Below are positions 49,919 to 57,933 of a stretch of 64,000 nt of DNA, piece after piece. The DNA is from Burkholderiaceae bacterium (lineage in GTDB: Bacteria > Pseudomonadota > Gammaproteobacteria > Burkholderiales > Burkholderiaceae_C). The notes under the pieces were generated by a model. That model was not told where the DNA came from and made no database searches. It saw nothing but the letters and a program-made list of their open reading frames with translations. The stretch's first letter is position 1, and every line of letters begins with the position of its first letter. The stretch covers positions 27,597-91,596 of the forward strand of contig JAFALA010000032.1 in the NCBI GenBank assembly GCA_019234815.1, in the 5' to 3' direction. The position numbers and the translations under genes were made by a program.

Positions 49919-51223
49919 ATGTCAGGCTACGGCGATCCCGGCTTCGACACCTTGGCGCTGCACGCTGGCGCCGCCCCGGACCCCGCGACCGGCGCCCGGG
50001 CCACCCCCTTGCACCTGACGACCTCGTTCGTCTTCGAGAGCGCCGAACATGCAGCCTCGCTGTTCAACATGGAGCGCGCGGGCCATGTGTACACGCGCAT
50101 CTCCAACCCGACCACGGCTGTTTTCGAGGAGCGCATGGCCGCGCTGGAAGGCGGCGTGGGCGCCATCGCCACGGCCAGCGGCCAGGCCGCCCTGCACCTG
50201 GCCATCGCCACGCTGGCGGGCGCCGGCTCCCACATCGTCGCATCCAGCGCCCTCTACGGCGGCTCACACAACCTGCTGCACTACACGCTCAAGCGCTTCG
50301 GCATAGAAACCACCTCTGTGCGCCCCGGCGACCTGGACGGCTGGCGCGCGGCCATTCGCCCCAACACCAAGCTGCTGTTTGGCGAGACGCTGGGCAACCC
50401 GGGGCTGGACGTGCTGGACATCCCCAGCATCGCCGCCATTGCGCACGAAGCGCATCTGCCGCTGCTGGTCGATTCGACGCTGACCACGCCTTACCTGATG
50501 CGCCCGGCCGAACATGGCGCCGACCTGATCTACCACTCAGCCACCAAGTTCCTGTCCGGGCACGGCACGGTGGTCGGCGGCGTGCTGGTCGACGCCGGCA
50601 GCTTCGACTGGCAGGCGGCACACGAGCAGCACGGCCGCTTCCCCGAGCTCTGCGAACCCTACGAGGGCTTCCACGGCATGGTGTTCAGCGAGGAGAGCAC
50701 CGTCGGCGCCTTCCTACTGCGCGCCCGGCGCGAGGGCCTGCGCGACTTCGGCGCCTGTTTGAGCCCGCACAGCGCCTGGCTGATCCTGCAAGGCATCGAG
50801 ACTTTGTCGCTGCGCATGCAGCGCCATGTCGAGAACGCGCTCAAGGTGGCCGAATTCCTGGCCGGCCACGACCTGGTGGCTCAGGTGGGCCATCCGGGCC
50901 TCGCCAGCCACCCGAGCCATGCCCTGGCGCAGCGCCTGCTGCCGCGCGGCTGCGGCTCGGTGTTCAGCTTTGATCTCAAGGGCGGGCGAGAGCAGGGGCG
51001 CCGCTTCATCGAGGCGCTGCGCATCTTTTCGCACCTGGCCAATGTGGGGGACTGCCGCTCGCTCGTGATCCATCCAGCCAGCACCACGCATTTCCGCATG
51101 GACGACGCCGCGCTGGCCCAGGCCGGCATCACGCCGGGCACCGTGCGCCTGTCCATCGGGCTCGAAGACGCGGACGACTTGATCGCCGATCTGAAAGCGG
51201 CATTGAAGGCAGCCTCCAAATGA
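49919..51223 (+). CDS. metY: O-acetylhomoserine aminocarboxypropyltransferase (sulfhydrylase)
   Basis: 434 residues, PLP-dependent Cys/Met metabolism family. It makes homocysteine from O-acetylhomoserine and sulfide. Features: DTLALHAG at the start, SASSALYGGSH-like LYGGSHNLL, the PLP Asp in LLVDSTLTTPYL, and the Schiff-base lysine in IYHSATKFLSGHGTVVGG (about residue 209). Near the C-terminus are NVGDCRSLVIHPASTTH and VRLSIGLED. AAAGGAG precedes the ATG. The stop overlaps the next gene by four bases. The trans-sulfuration enzyme cystathionine gamma-synthase is the main alternative, but the length and insert pattern favour MetY. Confidence 0.9.
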   Translation: MSGYGDPGFDTLALHAGAAPDPATGARATPLHLTTSFVFESAEHAASLFNMERAGHVYTRISNPTTAVFEERMAALEGGVGAIATASGQAALHLAIATLAGAGSHIVASSALYGGSHNLLHYTLKRFGIETTSVRPGDLDGWRAAIRPNTKLLFGETLGNPGLDVLDIPSIAAIAHEAHLPLLVDSTLTTPYLMRPAEHGADLIYHSATKFLSGHGTVVGGVLVDAGSFDWQAAHEQHGRFPELCEPYEGFHGMVFSEESTVGAFLLRARREGLRDFGACLSPHSAWLILQGIETLSLRMQRHVENALKVAEFLAGHDLVAQVGHPGLASHPSHALAQRLLPRGCGSVFSFDLKGGREQGRRFIEALRIFSHLANVGDCRSLVIHPASTTHFRMDDAALAQAGITPGTVRLSIGLEDADDLIADLKAALKAASK

Positions 51224-52065
51224 CGACATTCAACATCGACGGCCACAAGGCCTATGCCTACACCGGCGGCAAAGCCCTTGACCCCGCCCTGCCCTGCGTC
51301 GTGTTCGTGCACGGCGCCTTGAACGACCACAGCGTCTGGACCCTGCTGGCGCGCTGGTTCGCCCACCACGGCTACGGCGTGCTGGCAGTCGACCTGCCCG
51401 GCCACGGCCGCAGCCTGGGCGCCGCCCTGCCCGACGTGCAGGCCCACGGCACCTGGCTGCTGCGCCTGCTCGAACAAGCCGGCGTACGGCGCGCGGCCCT
51501 GGCCGGCCACAGCATGGGATCGTTGATTGCCCTGGAAGCGGCAGCGCAAAACCTGGGCCAATCCACCCCCACCTGCGCCATCGATCGCCTCGCAATGGTG
51601 GGCACGGCCTACCCCATGAAAGTGTCCGAGGCCCTGCTGCAGACCGCGCAGACCCAGGCCGAGAAGGCCATGGCCATGGTCAACAGCTTCTCGCACAGCA
51701 CGCTGGCGGCCAAACCGTCGTATCCCGGCCCGGGCGCCTGGCTGCACGGCGGCGGCATGCAGCTGATGCGCCGCATGCAAGCCCTCTACGCGCAGCGGAA
51801 CGAGGGGGCCAACCTGTTCGCCCGCGACTTCCAGGTGTGTGACCGCTACGCCAATGGCCATCAGGCCGCTGAAGCGCTGCGCGCCGCAGGCAACTGCAAG
51901 GTCAGCTTCATCCTCGGCGAACGCGACCAGATGACGCAAATCCGGCAAAGCCAGGATCTGGCGCAGCGGCTGGACGCCCAGGTCTTCAAGCTGGGCGCCG
52001 GGCACGCACTGATGGGCGAGGCGCCGGATGCGATGCTGGGGGCGCTCAGGCAGGCCTTGGCTTGA
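51220..52065 (+). CDS. Alpha/beta hydrolase
   Basis: 281 residues. Alpha/beta hydrolase fold with oxyanion segment VFVHGALNDHSVW, strand VDLPGHGRS, nucleophile elbow GHSMGS (Ser about 98), acid in FILGERDQMT, and catalytic His in GAGHALMGE. Small esterase or lactonase activity is likely; substrate unknown. Its ATG overlaps the metY stop (ATGA), so it is translated with metY and could remove the acyl group of a homoserine ester or act independently. Confidence 0.87.
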   Translation: MTTFNIDGHKAYAYTGGKALDPALPCVVFVHGALNDHSVWTLLARWFAHHGYGVLAVDLPGHGRSLGAALPDVQAHGTWLLRLLEQAGVRRAALAGHSMGSLIALEAAAQNLGQSTPTCAIDRLAMVGTAYPMKVSEALLQTAQTQAEKAMAMVNSFSHSTLAAKPSYPGPGAWLHGGGMQLMRRMQALYAQRNEGANLFARDFQVCDRYANGHQAAEALRAAGNCKVSFILGERDQMTQIRQSQDLAQRLDAQVFKLGAGHALMGEAPDAMLGALRQALA

Positions 52066-52074
52066 GTCAAGCGA

Positions 52075-53022
52075 TCACTTGCGAAACTGTTCCCTCAGGG
52101 CGTCCAGCATGTCCTTCACCATCGCCTGCAAGTCAAACGCTGGCTTCCAACCCCAGTCGCGCGCCGCGGCGCTGTCGTCGATGGACTGCGGCCAGCTGGC
52201 GGCGATGGCCTGGCGGAAATCGGGCGCATAGCTGATCTCGAAGCCCGGCACCTCAGCCCGGATGGCCTCGGCGATCTGGGCCGGCGTGAAGCTGATGCCG
52301 GCCAAGTTGTAGGAGCCGCGCTCGGTGATGCTTCCCGCAGGCGCTTCCATCAGCTCGATGGTCGCGCGCAGCGCGTCGGGCATGTACATCATGGGCAGGG
52401 CCTGGCCCTCTTCAAGGAAGCAGCTGTAGCGGCCTTGCTTCAGGGCAGCGTGGAAGATTTCGACGGCGTAGTCGGTCGTGCCGCCGCCGGGCGGGGTCTT
52501 GTAGCTGATCAGGCCCGGATAGCGGATGCTGCGCACGTCCACGCCGTGCTTGGCGTGGTACCAAGCGCACCAGCGCTCGCCAGCGAGCTTGGAGATGCCG
52601 TAGACGGTGGTCGGGTCCATCACCGTGGTCTGCGGCGTGTCGATGGACGGCGTGTTGGGACCAAAGGCTGCGATGGAGCTGGGCCAGAAGATGCGATCGA
52701 GCTTGTGCACGCGGGCCAGTTCCAGCACGTTGAGCAGGCCCTTCATGTTCAGGTCCCAGGCCCACATCGGATGCTTCTCGCCGTTGGCCGACAAGGCGGC
52801 GGCCAGCAGGTAGATCTGCGTGATGCCATGGCGCTCGACCACCGAGGTCAGCGCGGCGGCGTCGGTCACGTCGAGCATCTCATGCGCGAGATGCGGCAAG
52901 CGGCCCTGCGGCACCACGTCGCTGGTGATCACGTTGTGGTTGCCGTGGCGCTGCGCCAGGGCCTGCGCCAGTTCAGTTCCGATCTGGCCGTTGGCGCCGA
53001 TGATGAGAATCCGGCTGCTCAT
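52075..53022 (-). CDS. tdh: L-threonine 3-dehydrogenase, SDR/epimerase type
   Basis: 315 residues of the extended SDR (NAD-dependent epimerase) family: GANGQIGTEL at residues 9-18, the catalytic YGISK pair and Ser in FWPSSIAAFG. The NTTPQTTVMDPTTVYGISK-like layout and RYPGLISYKTPPGGGTTDY are characteristic of the SDR-type threonine dehydrogenase. It oxidises threonine to 2-amino-3-ketobutyrate. Its start overlaps the stop of kbl (ATGA), which confirms the function. This is not the zinc alcohol-dehydrogenase-type Tdh of E. coli. Confidence 0.93.
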   Translation of the reverse strand: MSSRILIIGANGQIGTELAQALAQRHGNHNVITSDVVPQGRLPHLAHEMLDVTDAAALTSVVERHGITQIYLLAAALSANGEKHPMWAWDLNMKGLLNVLELARVHKLDRIFWPSSIAAFGPNTPSIDTPQTTVMDPTTVYGISKLAGERWCAWYHAKHGVDVRSIRYPGLISYKTPPGGGTTDYAVEIFHAALKQGRYSCFLEEGQALPMMYMPDALRATIELMEAPAGSITERGSYNLAGISFTPAQIAEAIRAEVPGFEISYAPDFRQAIAASWPQSIDDSAAARDWGWKPAFDLQAMVKDMLDALREQFRK

Positions 53023-54236
53023 GCCTGTGCTCCCTGCTTGACCAGACCCAGTTCGCGACCGGCCTGAGCAAAGGCGGCGACGGCCTTCTCCAGATGCTCG
53101 CGCTCATGGCCGGCCGAGACCTGCACGCGGATGCGCGCCTGGCCCTTGGGCACGACGGGGAAGAAGAACCCCACGGCATACACACCCAGCTCGAGCAGGC
53201 GCGCGCTGAGCTTCTGGGCCTGGACCGCGTCGTAGACCATGATGGGCACGATGGGGTGCGTGCCCGGCTTGATCTCGAAGCCGGCGGCCTGGATAGCAGC
53301 GCGGAAATAGGCGGTGTTGGTCTCCAGCTTGTCGCGCAGGGCGGTCGAGCCCTCCAGCAGGTCCAGCACCGCGATGGAAGCGCCGACGATGGACGGCGCC
53401 ACCGTGTTGGAGAACAGGTAGGGGCGCGAGCGCTGGCGCAGCAGCTCGATCACTTCCTTGCGACCGGATGTGAAGCCTCCCGAGGCGCCGCCCAGGGCCT
53501 TGCCCAGCGTGCCGGTGATGATGTCGACCTTGCCGAACACGCCGCGGTACTCGTGCGTGCCGCGGCCGCGCTGGCCCATGAAGCCGCTGGCATGGCATTC
53601 GTCGATGCCCAGCAAGGCGCCGTAGCGGTCGGTGATCTCGCGGATCTTGTCGAGCTGGGCAATGGTGCCGTCCATGGAGAACACGCCGTCGGTGAACACC
53701 AGCGTGAAACGCGCACCCTTGGCCTTGGCTTCCTGCAAACAGCGCTCCAGGTCGGCCATGTCGTTGTGCTTGTAGCGATAGCGCTGCGCCTTGCACAGGC
53801 GGATGCCATCGATGATGGAGGCATGGTTGAGCTCGTCGCTGATGATCGCGTCCTGCTCGCCCAAGAGCGGCTCGAACAGGCCGCCATTGGCGTCGAACGC
53901 CGCCGCGTACAGGATGGTGTCTTCGGTGCCCAGGAAGTGGGCCAGGCGTTGCTCCAGGGTCTTGTGCAGGTCTTGCGTGCCGCAGATGAACCGCACCGAC
54001 GACAGGCCGTAGCCGTGCGTGCGCAAGGCCTCGTGCGCGGCCTCGATGACCTGCGGATGCGAGGACAGGCCCAGGTAGTTGTTGGCGCACAGGTTGATGA
54101 CCTCGCGGCCATCCTGCGTGTGGACAACGGCGCCCTGCGCCGAAGTGATGATGCGCTCGCTCTTGTAGAGCCCCGCGTCGCGCACGGCCTGCAACTCTTG
54201 GCGCAGGTGGGCGTAGAAATCTTCAGTGGTGGTCAT
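53019..54236 (-). CDS. kbl: Glycine C-acetyltransferase (2-amino-3-ketobutyrate CoA ligase)
   Basis: 405 residues, PLP alpha-oxoamine synthase family. It cleaves 2-amino-3-ketobutyrate with CoA to glycine and acetyl-CoA. Features: INLCANNYLGLSSHP, DELNHASIIDGIRL, the Asp in LGIDECHASGFMG, and PLP lysine in TGTLGKALGGASGGF (about residue 245). GAGAG-free ribosome region; AGGAG lies seven bases before the ATG at 54236. Together with tdh it routes threonine to glycine. Divergent from a cupin regulator that probably controls it. Confidence 0.95.
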   Translation of the reverse strand: MTTTEDFYAHLRQELQAVRDAGLYKSERIITSAQGAVVHTQDGREVINLCANNYLGLSSHPQVIEAAHEALRTHGYGLSSVRFICGTQDLHKTLEQRLAHFLGTEDTILYAAAFDANGGLFEPLLGEQDAIISDELNHASIIDGIRLCKAQRYRYKHNDMADLERCLQEAKAKGARFTLVFTDGVFSMDGTIAQLDKIREITDRYGALLGIDECHASGFMGQRGRGTHEYRGVFGKVDIITGTLGKALGGASGGFTSGRKEVIELLRQRSRPYLFSNTVAPSIVGASIAVLDLLEGSTALRDKLETNTAYFRAAIQAAGFEIKPGTHPIVPIMVYDAVQAQKLSARLLELGVYAVGFFFPVVPKGQARIRVQVSAGHEREHLEKAVAAFAQAGRELGLVKQGAQA

Positions 54237-54268
54237 GAGCGCGCTCCTGGTGCACAATTCACTAAACA

Positions 54269-54294
54269 GAACACAGTTCGTTATATTGAACGAA
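54269..54294. promoter_or_regulatory. Operator-like dyads between kbl and its divergent regulator
   Basis: GAAC (54269-54272), GTTC (54276-54279) and GAAC (54288-54291) are regularly spaced; TTCGTT and AACGAA (54277-54294) form a six-base dyad. They overlap TATATT, a possible -10. Placed to repress both directions. Confidence 0.5.
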
Positions 54295-54331
54295 TGTGCA
54301 GTATCTCGGAATTCCATTTCAAGGTCAAGAC

Positions 54332-54922
54332 ATGTCGCTGCCCAGCCCGGAACCTTTGGAGCCCCCGCGTGTGGGCGCCACCCTGCAGGCCTTGCGCCAG
54401 ACCCAGGGTCTGTCGCTGGACGAGTTGTCGCGCCGCGCCGGGGTGTCCAAGTCCATGCTCTCACAGATCGAGCGCAATCAGGCCAATCCCACGGTCGCCG
54501 TGGTGTGGCGCCTGGCCAATGCCCTACGCGTGGAACTGGCCGAACTGCTGGGTGGCGAACGGCACAGCGCGCCAGCCATCGAAGTGGTCCACGCCCACAA
54601 CATTCCCAGCATGAGCAGCCCGGACGGCCTGTGCCAGTTGCGCATCCTGGGACCCATCGACCTGGCCGGCGACTTCGAGTGGTACGAGCTGACGATACAG
54701 CCCGGCGGCGCACTCGAATCCGCCGCGCACGAGCCCGGCTCGCGCGAGCACCTGAGCGTGCTCAAGGGCATGCTGGAGGTCAGCGCCACGCAAGCCAGCC
54801 ACATGGTGCAGACCGTGGTGCAGGCGGGCGAGACGGCGCGCTACGCTGTCGATGGCCCGCATGCCATACGCAACAAGACCGACGCGGCGGCCACCGCCTT
54901 GCTGGTCGTGTTGCATCCCTGA
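54332..54922 (+). CDS. XRE-family transcriptional regulator with cupin domain
   Basis: 196 residues. A helix-turn-helix at about 15-67 (VGATLQALRQTQGLSLDELSRRAGVSKSMLSQIERNQANP) is followed by a cupin sensing domain (EWYELTIQPGGALESAAHEPGSREHLSVLKG, with the His/Glu cupin pattern). Such proteins sense small amino or carboxylic ligands. Divergent from kbl-tdh, so threonine, glycine or an intermediate may be the effector; inference. AAGG lies seven bases before the ATG at 54332. Confidence 0.87.
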   Translation: MSLPSPEPLEPPRVGATLQALRQTQGLSLDELSRRAGVSKSMLSQIERNQANPTVAVVWRLANALRVELAELLGGERHSAPAIEVVHAHNIPSMSSPDGLCQLRILGPIDLAGDFEWYELTIQPGGALESAAHEPGSREHLSVLKGMLEVSATQASHMVQTVVQAGETARYAVDGPHAIRNKTDAAATALLVVLHP

Positions 54923-55023
54923 TCCTTGAATAACCCCCTGAAAGGCACGCGCAAAGCACAGCCGCTAGCATCGGGCACCGTGTCGCTCCAACCGCTTGAG
55001 TGACCGTCCTGACAAGGTGGACC

Positions 55024-56268
55024 ATGAGTGCAACTGAGCGCGAGCAGTTTGGACGATACAAGGTGCTGAGCGCAGGCATCTTCAGCCTGGTGCTGGTGAT
55101 GGGAGTCGCGCGTTTCTCCTACACGCCGCTGCTGCCCCTGATGCGCCAGCAGGCCGGCTTGAGCCTGGCCGCAGGCGGCTGGTTGGCCGCGCTGAACTAC
55201 GCCGGCTATCTGTGCGGCGCCCTGCTGGCCTCGCAAATCAGCGACCTGCAACTGAAAGACAAGCTCTACCGCACCGGCATGGTGGTGGCGGTGCTGAGCA
55301 CCGCCGTGATGGCCGCCAGCACCGAGGTCTGGCTGTGGGCCGCCTCCCGCTTCCTGGGCGGGCTCAGCAGCGCGGCCGGCATGCTGTTCGGCACCGGGCT
55401 GATCCTGAACTGGTTGATCCGGCACCAGCATCGCAGCGAACTGGGCATCCATTTCTCGGGCATTGGCCTGGGCATTGCCCTCAGCGCCATCGCTGCGGCG
55501 CTGATGCTGATGCTGGGGCTGGACTGGCGCGATCAATGGCTGGCCTTTGCATGCCTGGGCTGCCTGCTGCTGTGGCCGGCGTTGCGCTGGCTGCCGCGGC
55601 CCGAGGCAGCGCCCTCCGGCGCCAGTGCCGCCTTGATGGCGGACCGCCCGCCCGGCAGCCGCTTCCTGCGCCTCCTGATGGCGTCCTATTTCTGCGCCGG
55701 CATCGGCTACGTGGTCAGCACGACCTTCATCGTGGCCATTGTCGATGCCCTGCCCGGCCTGCAGGGACGCGGCACCTGGGTCTTCATGGTCATGGGCCTG
55801 GCCGCCGCGCCCTCCTGCATGCTGTGGGACCTGATCGCGCGCAGGACCGGCGACGTGCTGGCGCTGGTCCTCGCGGCCCTGCTCCAGATCGTTGGCATCG
55901 TGCTGCCGGTCTGGCCCGGCGGCTTCGCGGCAGCCCTGCTGGGCTCGGTGCTGTTCGGCAGCACCTTCGTCGGCATGGTCAGCCTGGTGCTGACCATGGC
56001 GGGCCGCTACTACCCCAGCCATCCCGCCAAGATGATGGGCAGGATGACGCTGTCCTACGGCTGCGCGCAGATCATCGGGCCGGCGCTGACCGCCTGGCTG
56101 GCCCAGCAGTTCGGCAGCTATGGCGCCGGCCTGTACATGGCCGCCGCGGTCATGGCCGTGGGCGCGATGCTGCTGGCAGCGATGCTGGGCCCGGCATCCG
56201 CCAACGCTCAGACATCCACGGTCAATGAACTCCCCGGCGGCCTGAGCAAGTCGGCCAACCGGAACTGA
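55024..56268 (+). CDS. MFS transporter, YbfB/YjiJ family
   Basis: 414 residues, about 12 membrane helices. The start VLSAGIFSLVLVMGVARFSYTPLLPLM, then GGWLAALNYAGYLCGALLA, matches the YbfB/YjiJ family (GxARFxYTPLLP motif), whose substrates are unknown. It could export sugars, amino acids or drugs. AAGGTGG upstream of the ATG. The last 61 bases overlap the end of yihY on the opposite strand. Confidence 0.86.
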   Translation: MSATEREQFGRYKVLSAGIFSLVLVMGVARFSYTPLLPLMRQQAGLSLAAGGWLAALNYAGYLCGALLASQISDLQLKDKLYRTGMVVAVLSTAVMAASTEVWLWAASRFLGGLSSAAGMLFGTGLILNWLIRHQHRSELGIHFSGIGLGIALSAIAAALMLMLGLDWRDQWLAFACLGCLLLWPALRWLPRPEAAPSGASAALMADRPPGSRFLRLLMASYFCAGIGYVVSTTFIVAIVDALPGLQGRGTWVFMVMGLAAAPSCMLWDLIARRTGDVLALVLAALLQIVGIVLPVWPGGFAAALLGSVLFGSTFVGMVSLVLTMAGRYYPSHPAKMMGRMTLSYGCAQIIGPALTAWLAQQFGSYGAGLYMAAAVMAVGAMLLAAMLGPASANAQTSTVNELPGGLSKSANRN

Positions 56269-57467
56269 TCCCATCCCGTTCTTGACCACAAGGGCGCCAG
56301 GTTGCGCTGCGGCGCGGTCAGGAAGGCGCTGATCAAGGGCCGGACCAGCGTCTGCTCCGGCGCGCACAGCAAGACCAGGCGCTGCACGCCGGCCTCGTCC
56401 AGCCGCCCCACCCAGCCGATCTGGATCAGCTCGTCCAGCACCGGCTCCAACTGCAGGGGATCGACGCCAACCGTGCGGGACAGACTCAGGCTGCTCAAGC
56501 CCCCTTCCCCTCGATCACGGCTTGTCCACAATTCAGCCAGGCATTGCACCGCCAGCTCCAGCCCGAGGCCGGGCACATTGGGCCGGCGCGGAGTGCGCTG
56601 CGACAGGCTGGGCGCATTGGCCGCCAGCAAGGCGCCCAGCAGCACGATGGACCAGACCACGTACATCCAGATCAGCAGGATGGGCACCGTGGCAAACGCG
56701 CCGTACAAGGTGGTGTAGGTCGGCACGCGCTTGACGTACCAGGCCAGGCCGACCTTGGCCAGTGTGAAGGCGATCGCAACGAAGGCGCCGCCCATCAGGG
56801 CATGGCGCCAGCGCACATCGGTGTTGGGCACGTAATGAAACAGGCCTGCCACCGCGCCCCAAAGCAGGAACACGTCCGCGCTTTCCAGGATCACGTTGGC
56901 CCCCTTGGGCAGGCTGGACACCAGGCCCGCGCTGGCCGACATCAGATAGCTGGTCAGCGTGAGGCTGGCGCCGGCCAGCAAGGGACCCAGGGTCAGCGCG
57001 GCCCAGTACACCAGCACCCGCTGCGCGATCGGCCTAGGCCGCTGCACGCGCCAGATGACGTTCAGGGTCCGGTCTATCGTCAGCATCACCGCCAGCGCGC
57101 TGATGCCGAGAGCCACCAGACCCAGCACGCCAAGCCGGTTGGCCTTGGCGGCAAACTGCGTCAGCGCGCCCAGCACCGGCTTGGCGATGGTGTCGGGAAT
57201 CAGGCTCTTCAGGAAGAATTTTTCCAAGGCCGTCTGGAAGCTGGCGAACATCGGGAAGGCCGTGAACAAGGCAAGCATCACCGTCAGCAGCGGCACCAGC
57301 GAGATCAGCGTGGTGAAGGTCAGGCTGCCGGCCGTCAGCCCCAGCCGCTCCTCTTGGAAGCGCGCCCGCAGGCCGCGCAATGTGTCCAGCCAAGGCCATT
57401 CGACCAACTGGGTCATCAGGTTCGACAGCAGGGCGATCGGATTTCGGAAGCCGTTCATGGTGTTCAT
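56208..57467 (-). CDS. yihY: YihY/virulence-factor BrkB-family inner-membrane protein
   Basis: 419 residues. The BrkB core is at residues 30-290 with six or more membrane helices (GSLTFTTLISLVPLLTVMLALF, VALGISALAVMLTIDRTLNVIWRV, VPILLIWMYVVWSIVLLGALLA). A soluble C-terminal winged-helix-like tail of 120 residues follows. Once claimed as tRNase BN, but it is a membrane protein of unknown role. The 3' end is antisense to the last 61 bases of the MFS gene. The start ATG is only 18 bases from the divergent DUF2069 start; a second ATG at 57458 is possible. Confidence 0.9.
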   Translation of the reverse strand: MNTMNGFRNPIALLSNLMTQLVEWPWLDTLRGLRARFQEERLGLTAGSLTFTTLISLVPLLTVMLALFTAFPMFASFQTALEKFFLKSLIPDTIAKPVLGALTQFAAKANRLGVLGLVALGISALAVMLTIDRTLNVIWRVQRPRPIAQRVLVYWAALTLGPLLAGASLTLTSYLMSASAGLVSSLPKGANVILESADVFLLWGAVAGLFHYVPNTDVRWRHALMGGAFVAIAFTLAKVGLAWYVKRVPTYTTLYGAFATVPILLIWMYVVWSIVLLGALLAANAPSLSQRTPRRPNVPGLGLELAVQCLAELWTSRDRGEGGLSSLSLSRTVGVDPLQLEPVLDELIQIGWVGRLDEAGVQRLVLLCAPEQTLVRPLISAFLTAPQRNLAPLWSRTGWDQFRLADLLRPPGSSLTVDV

Positions 57468-57473
57468 GCTGGC

Positions 57474-57485
57474 TATGATGCCAGC
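57474..57485 (+). promoter_or_regulatory. -10 element of a leaderless promoter for the DUF2069 gene
   Basis: TATGAT (57474-57479), then GCCAGC, then the ATG at 57486: six-base spacing. The hexamer is flanked by GCTGGC and GCCAGC, a perfect dyad spanning the two divergent start codons. Confidence 0.55.
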
Positions 57486-57929
57486 ATGTCGAGCGCTTCC
57501 ATGACACCCACTGACCCCAAGGCCGCGTCAAACGGCACGGCCACTCTACCGACCGCGCAGCGCAGCCAACCCAGCGCCGCCGAGGCGAGGTCGCGCGCCA
57601 TGGCCCTGAGCGGCCTGCTCGCGCTCCTCCTGCTGTGCCTGTGCTGGGAGCTGTGGCTGGCCCCCACCGGGCACCGAACGCTGGCCGTCAAGGCCCTGCC
57701 CCTGCTGCTGCCCCTGTCGGGCCTGTGGCGCTACCGGCTCTACACCTTTCGCTGGCTGAGCCTGCTGGTCTGGATCTACTTTGCCGAAGGCGCCGTCCGC
57801 GCCACCAGCGAGGCCGGGCTGGGCGGCGCGCTGGCCTGGGTCGAGGTGGTCTTGAGCATCTGGATTTTTATCGCCTGCGCCATGCAGGTGCGACTGCGCC
57901 TGGCGGCCGCCAAGGCGGCATCGCTTTGA
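57486..57929 (+). CDS. DUF2069 membrane protein
   Basis: 147 residues. An N-terminal Ala/Ser-rich lead of about 40 residues is followed by four hydrophobic helices (LSGLLALLLLCLCWELWL, ALPLLLPLSGLWRYRLYTF, WLSLLVWIYFAEGAVRA, VVLSIWIFIACAMQVRL). RLYTFRWLSLLVWIYFAEG is the DUF2069 signature. Function unknown, inner membrane. The stop is four bases before the FAD oxidoreductase start, so they are co-transcribed. Confidence 0.88.
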   Translation: MSSASMTPTDPKAASNGTATLPTAQRSQPSAAEARSRAMALSGLLALLLLCLCWELWLAPTGHRTLAVKALPLLLPLSGLWRYRLYTFRWLSLLVWIYFAEGAVRATSEAGLGGALAWVEVVLSIWIFIACAMQVRLRLAAAKAASL

Positions 57930-57933
57930 GCCC

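Noticed and set aside
53019..54713. Longer kbl reading from 54713
   Set aside because: The extra 159 codons are antisense to the cupin regulator and lack family similarity; AGGAG supports 54236.
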